Of a stretch of 9,253 bases of DNA, positions 1 through 5,147 are shown piece after piece. The position numbers were made by a program, and so were the translations under genes. Below the pieces are notes generated by a model. It was not told where the DNA came from. It did not search any database and saw only the letters and a program-made list of their open reading frames with translations. The stretch spans positions 1 through 9,253 of the forward strand of contig CAAGND010000199.1 in the NCBI GenBank assembly GCA_900771185.1, given 5' to 3'. Within the stretch, counting starts at the first letter, position 1; each line of letters starts with the position of its first letter. This DNA comes from Clostridia bacterium. Lineage in GTDB: Bacteria; Bacillota; Clostridia; Oscillospirales; Acutalibacteraceae.

Positions 1-10
1 ATACAACTAA

Positions 11-48
11 AAACAAAACTGACTCCGCTTGAAAAACGAAGTCAGTTT
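11..48 (-). terminator. Rho-independent terminator of the HAD phosphatase gene
   Basis: Arms at 16-27 and 37-48 pair over 11 of 12 positions (AAACTGACTCCG with CGAAGTCAGTTT; one mismatch at 25/39), with a 9-nt loop. Read on the minus strand the stem runs into a T-rich tract (TTTTGTTTTTAG), which is the expected layout for ending transcription of the minus-strand gene that stops at 134. On the plus strand the trailing sequence is less T-rich, so the minus-strand role is favoured. Confidence 0.75.
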
Positions 49-133
49 GTTGCTTAAAATTTAATTTCCCTACCATAAAGGTCTTTTTTGTACTGTCCGC
101 ACAAATTGGGGCAGTTCAAGTCAGCTTATAGTC

Positions 134-700
134 TTATTTAATTTTTGTTATCTGCTTTCCCTTGACGAGATAAGCATTTTTTGCAATGTCAATCAGCGGC
201 TGGTCATTATAGGAATCCGTGTAAAGATTGTCTATAACAGCGTCGGGATATTTTTCTCTGAAAGCGGCGACCTTGTTGTCTCTGTAACAGAACCGTATCA
301 GCTTTTTCGTGCCCGGCTCCGTCTCGGTTGCGATATAGTTTTTGATGTTGAGCCTGCGGCAGATTTCACCGATAATAATATCGGGGCAAGCGGATATTAT
401 TATATCATCATCACGGCGCTGCCTGAGATAAAACGATTTTATTTTGAAGCAGTTTTTGTCCCAAAAGTCAACGACATCGTCTTCAAAGTTTTCAATGGTC
501 GCGCCGTAGCTGACAACCCTGTCGGCAAACTTATCGAGAACCTGCTCCATTGTCATCTGGCAGCGCTTGTATTTGGTTATACATTCGATAGCCCACGGAA
601 GCGATTTAACAAGCGAAGGATCCTTTTTGAAATAGTAAAGGAAAATATCAACTCCGGATTCTCCACGGTATATTGTGTTATCAAAATCGTATACGTTCAT
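134..700 (-). CDS. HAD-superfamily (HAD-IB, SerB-like) phosphatase
   Basis: A 188-aa protein with all four motifs of a haloacid dehalogenase-type hydrolase. Motif I is DFDNT at residues 5-9 (nucleophile D5, acid/base D7). Motif II is the serine in IISACPD (S103). Motif III is the lysine in RDNKV (K143). Motif IV is TDSYND (D162 and D166), which coordinates Mg2+. The cap insertion between motifs I and II (about residues 15-95) is helical and fits subclass IB, the phosphoserine-phosphatase-like group. Proteins of this group remove phosphate from small metabolites; the substrate cannot be read from the sequence. It should be cytoplasmic, with no signal peptide or membrane segment. The start at 700 is preferred over an in-frame upstream ATG at 757. 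It places motif I at residue 5, as usual in the family, and has a GGGGAG ribosome binding site (707-712) 6 nt upstream. The gene is monocistronic with its own terminator. Family call firm, substrate unknown. Confidence 0.9.
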   Translation of the reverse strand: MNVYDFDNTIYRGESGVDIFLYYFKKDPSLVKSLPWAIECITKYKRCQMTMEQVLDKFADRVVSYGATIENFEDDVVDFWDKNCFKIKSFYLRQRRDDDIIISACPDIIIGEICRRLNIKNYIATETEPGTKKLIRFCYRDNKVAAFREKYPDAVIDNLYTDSYNDQPLIDIAKNAYLVKGKQITKIK

Positions 701-728
701 TTTAATCTCCCCAAGAATGTTATACTTA

Positions 729-757
729 ATGATAACATTTTTTTCGCTGTAATACAA
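729..757 (-). promoter_or_regulatory. Candidate sigma-A promoter of the HAD phosphatase gene
   Basis: On the minus strand TTGTAT (752-757) and TATCAT (729-734) are separated by 17 nt, giving an expected start near 722 and a leader of about 20 nt. Each hexamer deviates from consensus at two or fewer positions. An 8-bp inverted repeat (AATGTTAT at 716-723 with ATAACATT at 732-739) overlaps the -10 box and the start site, so it could be an operator or a leader hairpin. The region is AT-rich, so chance matches are possible. Confidence 0.4.
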
Positions 758-915
758 GCCTTATTTATCTGCGCTCACATGGAATGGCGGCAAATGAACG
801 GCTTTTCAGTGTGAGACAGACGGAATCATACATACTATACAACTGTTACTGTTATATTACCTGTTACACCACCCGATAGAGTATGGTGAACACTACTCAT
901 ACACCATATATAAAC

Positions 916-945
916 TCAGAGAGCCATTTTGCTCTGAATTTTTTT
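916..945 (+). terminator. Terminator-like hairpin with T-tract, no obvious gene upstream
   Basis: TCAGAG (916-921) can pair with CTCTGA (932-937). An alternative register pairs GAGC (921-924) with GCTC (931-934). The hairpin is followed by AA and seven T residues (939-945). The shape fits a weak intrinsic terminator on the plus strand, but no plus-strand gene lies between 758 and 915. It may end a short non-coding transcript, be a remnant, or be chance in AT-rich DNA. Confidence 0.35.
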
Positions 946-1040
946 AAAAAAGTTTCACAATCTTTTTTTGAACAAAAGTGGAAAAAACATTTTTTAAAAG
1001 TCTTACTTCGTCAAAATGCACCAATCAGCACTCTTTGACT

Positions 1041-1055
1041 TGTGCATAATGCACA
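1041..1055. promoter_or_regulatory. 15-bp perfect palindrome, putative operator
   Basis: TGTGCAT and ATGCACA are perfect 7-bp arms around a single central A. The same hexamers (TGTGCA/TGCACA) form the core of the long inverted repeat at 1121-1164, whose centre lies about 94-95 bp downstream, close to nine helical turns. This suggests two binding sites for one regulator of the promoter at 1165-1192. The regulator is not recognisable. Confidence 0.4.
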
Positions 1056-1120
1056 TATTGAATTTGCTCATTTAAAAGCTATTATGGAAACTGTTCATCT
1101 CATAAAATTAACTTTGTTTG

Positions 1121-1164
1121 GTGATTTTGCACAAATGAATGCGCTTTAATTTGTGCAAAATCAC
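1121..1164. promoter_or_regulatory. Perfect 16-bp inverted repeat abutting the -35 box, putative operator
   Basis: GTGATTTTGCACAAAT (1121-1136) and ATTTGTGCAAAATCAC (1149-1164) are exact reverse complements with a 12-nt spacer. The last base is immediately before the TTGACA -35 hexamer at 1165. Each arm also contains a partly symmetric core (TTTGCACAAA at 1126-1135 and TTTGTGCAAA at 1150-1159), so the element could be two tandem dimer sites 24 bp apart. It lies upstream of the predicted transcript and is therefore more likely a protein-binding site than an RNA hairpin of that transcript. Whether it activates or represses cannot be told. Confidence 0.65.
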
Positions 1165-1192
1165 TTGACAAACAGAAAATTTTGAATATAAT
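1165..1192 (+). promoter_or_regulatory. Near-consensus sigma-A promoter of the 43-aa ORF
   Basis: Both hexamers match consensus exactly: TTGACA at 1165-1170 and TATAAT at 1187-1192, with a 16-nt spacer. The predicted start is near 1199, giving a leader of about 25 nt before the ATG at 1225. It is one of the two strongest promoter matches in the window. Confidence 0.85.
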
Positions 1193-1224
1193 AGAGTTAC
1201 AACCAAACGAAAGGAATGATTAGC

Positions 1225-1356
1225 ATGATGTTCAGAGAATACTACGACATGGAACAGGAACTTATCAAAAGGATTGAAAACGAAAAGAAATTTTCGCTCC
1301 GCAAAGTGCTGATGCTGATCGAACTCAGCTCTCTTTCGCTGCGCACCTCTTATTGA
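1225..1356 (+). CDS. 43-aa small protein of unknown function
   Basis: The ORF reads from two adjacent ATG codons to TGA at 1354-1356. It has an AAAGGA ribosome binding site (1210-1215) 9 nt upstream, a consensus promoter (1165-1192) and a terminator (1423-1453), so it is a complete monocistronic unit. The product starts MMFREYYDMEQELIKRIE. It has a charged, probably helical N-terminal half rich in Glu and Lys (residues 1-22) and a Leu/Ser-rich C-terminal half with basic residues (residues 23-43). No membrane segment, signal peptide, cysteine or known small-protein motif is evident. I do not recognise the family. It could be a regulatory small protein, or the coding part of a dual-function RNA. 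A leader-peptide role is unlikely, because no plus-strand gene follows until 3393. The 195-nt ORF starting at TTG 1353 overlaps it and is not favoured. Confidence 0.6.
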   Translation: MMFREYYDMEQELIKRIENEKKFSLRKVLMLIELSSLSLRTSY

Positions 1357-1365
1357 TCAGCACAT

Positions 1366-1405
1366 GCGGCTTTGCCGCGAATCCTACAATAAGCCCGCAA
1401 GGGTT
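1366..1405 (+). other. Two small hairpins in the 3' part of the small-ORF transcript
   Basis: GCGGC-TTT-GCCGC (1366-1378) forms a 5-bp GC stem. AGCCC-GCAA-GGGTT (1392-1405) forms a 5-bp stem, including one G-U pair, capped by a GNRA-type GCAA tetraloop. Both lie between the small ORF's stop codon and its terminator. Stable capped hairpins in a short 3' region suggest a structured RNA, but each stem is short and could be chance. Confidence 0.4.
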
Positions 1406-1422
1406 CATATATATCGTTTTCG

Positions 1423-1453
1423 GCACCGCACTTGAAGTGCGGCGCTCTTTTTT
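1423..1453 (+). terminator. Rho-independent terminator of the 43-aa ORF
   Basis: CCGCAC (1426-1431) and GTGCGG (1437-1442) form a perfect GC-rich stem with a TTGAA loop. It extends by two G-C pairs (GC at 1423-1424 with GC at 1444-1445) across an A/C mismatch. TC and six T residues (1448-1453) follow directly. This is a strong plus-strand intrinsic terminator 67 nt after the small ORF's stop. Confidence 0.85.
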
Positions 1454-1481
1454 AATATATACGTGTGTAAAAGGTGGCACG

Positions 1482-1530
1482 AAAAAGACCTCCTCTGATT
1501 ATGATGAGAAAATCAATATCAGGGGAGGTC
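1482..1530 (-). terminator. Rho-independent terminator of the propeller-like gene
   Basis: GACCTCCTCTGAT (1487-1499) pairs with ATCAGGGGAGGTC (1518-1530) over 13 positions with one G-U pair. The loop can form a further 4-bp stem (1502-1505 with 1512-1515). On the minus strand the stem is followed by five T residues (complement of 1482-1486). It lies 117 nt beyond the stop of the minus-strand gene ending at 1648, which is the only candidate for its transcript. Confidence 0.75.
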
Positions 1531-1647
1531 AAGCTTTGTGTATTTGAGCAGTTGGGCAATTATAAGCCGTGAATATCACTGAACCGAATTTGTGTTCTTG
1601 ATACTATGCGTGGATATAACCGACATATTTGCCGCTGAGTTATGGCA

Positions 1648-3210
1648 TTACTTCGTATCAGTAATTGAAATCAGACCGTTAAACACGCCTACGTAAGCAC
1701 TGCCGTTGGGTCCTATTGTAATGGGACCGTAGCTGTTGTTCCAGTTTCTTCCGGTACCGGTGAATACCTTATATACTGTCTCTCCGGTCTCAAAATCAAC
1801 AGCCGTGAAGTACCATGCAACAGCATCCTCAGGAATATCATCGTTTATTTCACGTGTGTAGAGATAGACAAGACCATTAGCTGTGGAGAGCTTCGGCACA
1901 ACTGTGCAGGAAGCCTCTTGGCTCTCCCAAACGACCTCACAGGCTGTGCAATCTTCATTCATGTCTATCCTTGTAACTCCCGGATAGCTGGTGGGGTTCT
2001 TTACAAGGAAACCTGAACCCGTGTCAGAGTAGTTGTTTTCAACAATAAAGGAGCGACCGTGAGCTATAAGGCTGTTTTCGCTGACGCTGTGACCCTCTTC
2101 AAACAGCGGTACAGTATCAATGGTTTCGCCGGTGATGCGGTCATAAACGACAAGATTGACTCTTCCGTCCGCGTTATCTGTGATGCCGCAAAGCTTGCGT
2201 ATGCTGCCGCCAGAGCAGGGAACATCAAGGAGTGAAGGAGTGGTTCCGCTGCCTTGATTAATAGCGCCCGGCTTCAAGGTGGTTCCTCTATCGTACTCTG
2301 TACGCCATGAGTAATAAGGATTTCCGTCCTGGTCAACGTCAAAACGATACATGGCAAAATCTGAAACGATATAAACACCGTCTTCGGCAATGGCAAGACT
2401 GTTCTGAATTTCCTCGCTCTCAAGCTTTATCATCTTGACCTCTTTCGTGTCCGGATCAATGAAGCCGACCTCTCCGGGTCTTGTGACAAACCAAATTCTG
2501 CCGTCATAATCCGGAACGGCATCGGTTATGAACGAGCCTTCGGGAAGATAGGGCATCAGGTCATATTCCTGCTCAACTACCCATTCGGGTTTATCGCCGG
2601 ATTCATCAACTTTAAAAATCTGAACAACATTGTCAGAATTTCCGATAATAGGACGGTCTCCGTCAAGAAGGTGGAAGTACGCGCCGCCTGATGTATCGCT
2701 TGAAATGAGACTGAAATCAAATGTCTTGAAGAATTCCTTTGTCGATGCGCGCTGTGGAAGCCGGGTTTCGGCAAGAACCTCAAGAGTATCGGCGTCAATG
2801 AGGAGAAGCCTGAATCCAACCACATTTCCGCTGACGCACATAATGCGTCCCTGACTGTCAAAAGTGAGAGTTGCAACAAGACCGCCGAAAACATTCAGCG
2901 AGAGACTGTTGACAACGGGATTTATGCCAAGCGGGCCCATGTAGTCGTAAGTTCCGGTATTGTATGAATTGCCGTGCATACCGTTTGTGCCCTCAAGAGC
3001 AAGATACGGGTGCTGAGGAACATTGACCTTCTCAAGCGGGGATGCCTCTGCGGGTTCTCCATAATATTTCGGGCATTCCTCTGAGATAGAGGGTTGCCTT
3101 ATGTGACCTCCGGGACTGAGGAACAGCATAAGAAAAGCTGACAGAAGAGCCAGAACTTTCATAAAAACCTTTGAGAGAAGTCCTGACAAAAAAGACAGTA
3201 TTGTTTTCAT
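1648..3210 (-). CDS. Exported beta-propeller-like (PQQ/YVTN-type repeat) protein of unknown function
   Basis: A 520-aa protein with a basic, hydrophobic N-terminus (residues 1-32, hydrophobic core KVLALLSAFLMLFL at 18-31) that looks like a signal peptide or membrane anchor. There is no lipobox cysteine. The rest is beta-rich with recurring blade-like segments of the type D-x-x-T-x-E-(V/T): DADTLEVL (139-146), DPDTKEV (252-258), DRITGETI (357-364) and DFETGETV (472-479). Each is followed by a polar turn and a strand. GxxYV-type strands such as GSAYVGVFNG (503-512) also fit a propeller. No enzyme active site or quinone/metal-binding motif is recognisable, so a binding or scaffold role outside the membrane is only inference. 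Start choice: ATG at 3210 has a purine-rich AAAGGAAAGGA site just upstream; the in-frame ATG at 3246 would put extra charged residues before the signal sequence. It has its own promoter and terminator and is divergent from the alpha-galactosidase gene. An upstream hydrophobic Met at residue 17 is another possible start. Fold call moderate, function unknown. Confidence 0.75.
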   Translation of the reverse strand: MKTILSFLSGLLSKVFMKVLALLSAFLMLFLSPGGHIRQPSISEECPKYYGEPAEASPLEKVNVPQHPYLALEGTNGMHGNSYNTGTYDYMGPLGINPVVNSLSLNVFGGLVATLTFDSQGRIMCVSGNVVGFRLLLIDADTLEVLAETRLPQRASTKEFFKTFDFSLISSDTSGGAYFHLLDGDRPIIGNSDNVVQIFKVDESGDKPEWVVEQEYDLMPYLPEGSFITDAVPDYDGRIWFVTRPGEVGFIDPDTKEVKMIKLESEEIQNSLAIAEDGVYIVSDFAMYRFDVDQDGNPYYSWRTEYDRGTTLKPGAINQGSGTTPSLLDVPCSGGSIRKLCGITDNADGRVNLVVYDRITGETIDTVPLFEEGHSVSENSLIAHGRSFIVENNYSDTGSGFLVKNPTSYPGVTRIDMNEDCTACEVVWESQEASCTVVPKLSTANGLVYLYTREINDDIPEDAVAWYFTAVDFETGETVYKVFTGTGRNWNNSYGPITIGPNGSAYVGVFNGLISITDTK

Positions 3211-3257
3211 TTTTCCTTTCCTTTCATCTTGATTTTTTGTGAACAAACTGTGAAAAA

Positions 3258-3286
3258 ATTATATAATGTTTTGTATATACCGTCAA
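3258..3286 (-). promoter_or_regulatory. Sigma-A promoter of the propeller-like gene
   Basis: On the minus strand TTGACG (3281-3286) and TATAAT (3258-3263) are separated by exactly 17 nt. The start is expected near 3251, with a leader of about 40 nt before the ATG at 3210. Only one -35 base differs from consensus. Confidence 0.8.
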
Positions 3287-3334
3287 TATTTTTTTGAAAA
3301 TTACCGATAATTTTATCTTCTATGTCCACCGCAC

Positions 3335-3363
3335 TTGTATTTTTGTCTGATAAATGTTAAACT
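3335..3363 (+). promoter_or_regulatory. Candidate sigma-A promoter of the alpha-galactosidase gene
   Basis: TTGTAT (3335-3340) and TAAACT (3358-3363) have a 17-nt spacer. The start would lie near 3370, giving a leader of about 23 nt. The hexamers are weaker than those of the divergent promoter 50 bp away, which would suit a gene needing activation. No clear catabolite-repression (cre) palindrome is seen near it. Confidence 0.5.
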
Positions 3364-3392
3364 GACTACGATAAATATCAGGAGGAAAAACT

Positions 3393-5069
3393 ATGAGTGA
3401 ACCCAGCTTTTTACTTAAATATTCTTCCGGCGGTGCAGTTTATGAGGAGCACCGCTTGGTCAGCGATCATTATTCGACTGCATTCGTTTGCGACGAGAAC
3501 GGAATCAAACTGACAATAATTCCGAACCGTCCGCTGAAGCTTATATCGGCGGCTCTCATTTTTGAACATGAATATGGTGAAAATGAGAAGTTCTTCGTCA
3601 ACGGCTATCAGTCGTGGACAACATCATGTGAGATGGGCGCGCAGGATATTTACCGCGGTTCCATATCTCTTGCGGATATTACAAAGCAGACAAAAGATAT
3701 GGCGGCTATCTCAGGCGACTATGATTTTACGAGGTATGACGGCAGACCCGGAAGCTTTCACAGCTTCACATATACGTATTTTCGCCGTGATGATGAGTTC
3801 GAGCTGTATGGTTCCCTGTCCGAACGCAGGGGATATACCATATTCTATTCGGATATGGAAAAGTCGTTTTTCTCCATTGAAAAGGATGTTGAGGGTCTGA
3901 CTGTCAGTGAGCCCTATGAGCTTTTTGATATTGTTCGTTTCAAGGGCGGTTATGATGAGGTGTTTGACGCATATTTCGGGGCGATGAATCTGCCTGAGCG
4001 TAAAAAAGAACCTCTGTCTGGCTATACTTCGTGGTATAACTATTTCCAGAAGATTGATGAAAATATTATTCTCCGCGACCTTGCAGGTATGCGAAAGGGC
4101 GGAGAGTTGGTCAATATCTTTCAGATAGACGATGGCTATGAAACCTATGTCGGCGACTGGCTTGATTATAACGCGAAAGATTTTCCGAGCGGCATGAAGG
4201 TTATCGCGGATTCCATACACAGGGAGGGCTATCTTGCCGGCATATGGCTTGCACCTTTCAATGTTCAGCGCAAATCGCGCACGCTCAAAGAACATCCCGA
4301 TTGGATAATACGTGACAGCAGCGGAAAGCCGCAGCTCGGATGCGTGGGCTGGGGCGGTGCATATACTCTTGATATATATAATCCGGAAGTGCGCGAACAT
4401 CTAAAACATGTGTTCGATGTGGTGCTCAATGAATGGGGCTATGATATGGTCAAGCTCGATTTTCTTTACAGCCAGTGCAGAACCCCGAGAAATAACAAGA
4501 CGAGAGGCACTATTATGTGTGAAGCGATGGACTTCCTGCGTGAGTGTGTCGGAGAAAAACTGTTCTTGGGCTGCGGCGTGCCGCTCGGTCCGGCGTTCGG
4601 AGTTGTGGATGCCTGCAGAATAAGCTGTGATGTTGATTTGAAGTATGAGGGGAAATTCTATAATTCACTCAATATCAACAATGAGATACCGAGCGCGCAG
4701 CTCGCCATGAACAATTCACTCTTCCGCCGACATCTCAACGGCAGGGCGTTCCTTAACGATCCTGATGTGTTCTTCCTCAGGGATAATAATCTGACTTTCA
4801 CATGGGAACAGAAGATGCTTCTGGCCAAGATAAACAACCTCTGTGGCAACGTTCTGTTTGTGTCAGACAATGTCGGTGATTACGGTGATTCACAGACCGA
4901 TGCTCTCAGAAAAACTCTCAAAAAGACTGATGCGAGGGTCCTCGACGTCAGATGTCTCGGCAGAAGAGAGACGGGCGACTATGAGGTGAAATATGTTGAG
5001 GATGGCAAAGAAAAGCTTCTCTATTTCAACATCAAAACAGGCAGCAGCAATATCTTTGATTTGAACTGA
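3393..5069 (+). CDS. GH36-family alpha-galactosidase (melibiase)
   Basis: A 558-aa cytoplasmic glycoside hydrolase predicted to release terminal alpha-1,6-galactose from melibiose- or raffinose-type sugars. An N-terminal beta-sandwich (about residues 1-200) precedes a TIM barrel (about 205-490) and a short C-terminal beta domain. Family marks include FQIDDGYE (243-250), a GIWLAP strand (283-288) followed by HPDW (301-304), and KLDF (354-357). In KLDF, D356 matches the clan-D nucleophile. RISCD (409-413) supplies D413 as the likely acid/base, and LNDPD (454-458) is near the end of the barrel. The nucleophile-to-acid/base spacing (57 residues) fits GH36, and the length resembles the short bacterial forms of about 550 aa rather than the 700-aa class. 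There is no signal peptide. An ideal GGAGG site (3381-3385) precedes the ATG by 7 nt. The gene is convergent with a GPH sugar symporter, the expected transport partner. Exact specificity is not certain; related clan-D enzymes with other alpha-linked substrates cannot be excluded. Confidence 0.88.
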   Translation: MSEPSFLLKYSSGGAVYEEHRLVSDHYSTAFVCDENGIKLTIIPNRPLKLISAALIFEHEYGENEKFFVNGYQSWTTSCEMGAQDIYRGSISLADITKQTKDMAAISGDYDFTRYDGRPGSFHSFTYTYFRRDDEFELYGSLSERRGYTIFYSDMEKSFFSIEKDVEGLTVSEPYELFDIVRFKGGYDEVFDAYFGAMNLPERKKEPLSGYTSWYNYFQKIDENIILRDLAGMRKGGELVNIFQIDDGYETYVGDWLDYNAKDFPSGMKVIADSIHREGYLAGIWLAPFNVQRKSRTLKEHPDWIIRDSSGKPQLGCVGWGGAYTLDIYNPEVREHLKHVFDVVLNEWGYDMVKLDFLYSQCRTPRNNKTRGTIMCEAMDFLRECVGEKLFLGCGVPLGPAFGVVDACRISCDVDLKYEGKFYNSLNINNEIPSAQLAMNNSLFRRHLNGRAFLNDPDVFFLRDNNLTFTWEQKMLLAKINNLCGNVLFVSDNVGDYGDSQTDALRKTLKKTDARVLDVRCLGRRETGDYEVKYVEDGKEKLLYFNIKTGSSNIFDLN

Positions 5070-5088
5070 ATTAAAATACTCGCAAAAT

Positions 5089-5137
5089 GGACTGCGGCAA
5101 AACGATTTTTTATCGTTTTGCCGCAGTCCTGCTTTTT
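5089..5137. terminator. Bidirectional terminator between convergent genes
   Basis: GGACTGCGGCAAAACGAT (5089-5106) and its exact reverse complement (5112-5129) form an 18-bp perfect stem with a T5 loop. On the plus strand it is followed by TGC and five T (5133-5137). On the minus strand it is followed by ATTTTGCG and more T-rich sequence. It lies 19 nt after the alpha-galactosidase stop and 18 nt after the symporter stop, so it can end transcription from both sides. Confidence 0.9.
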
Positions 5138-5147
5138 CGCAATCTTT

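Larger units (their letters stand above)
758..1120. other. AT-rich intergenic stretch without a convincing gene
   Basis: No ORF here has both a credible ribosome binding site and useful length. The longest plus-strand candidate near 784 is 31 codons and lacks a binding site. The stretch contains an inverted repeat TATGGTG/CACCATA (882-888 and 902-908), a terminator-like hairpin followed by T7 (916-945), two similar TTTTTTAAAA(AA)GT runs near 940-953 and 989-1001, and the TGTGCAT-A-ATGCACA palindrome at 1041-1055. It separates the minus-strand HAD gene from the plus-strand small gene at 1225. Confidence 0.6.

Noticed and set aside
92..116. Imperfect hairpin (ACTGTCC with GGGCAGT) downstream of the HAD gene
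   Set aside because: No T-tract follows on either strand in the right place, and the stem needs a G-U pair. The hairpin at 11-48 is the better terminator.
1225..1453. Leader-peptide attenuator, suggested by the Leu-rich C-terminal half, hairpins and terminator
   Set aside because: No plus-strand gene follows the terminator until 3393, and the gene immediately downstream is on the other strand, so there is nothing for an attenuator to control.
1353..1547. 64-codon plus-strand ORF starting at TTG
   Set aside because: It starts inside the last codons of the small ORF without a ribosome binding site, and it runs through the terminator at 1423-1453 and into the opposite-strand terminator hairpin. 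Its composition follows those RNA elements, not a protein.
3711..4400. 229-codon minus-strand ORF inside the alpha-galactosidase gene
   Set aside because: It lies wholly antisense to a well-supported GH36 catalytic domain, has no recognisable motif or ribosome binding site, and is explained by codon bias of the real gene.
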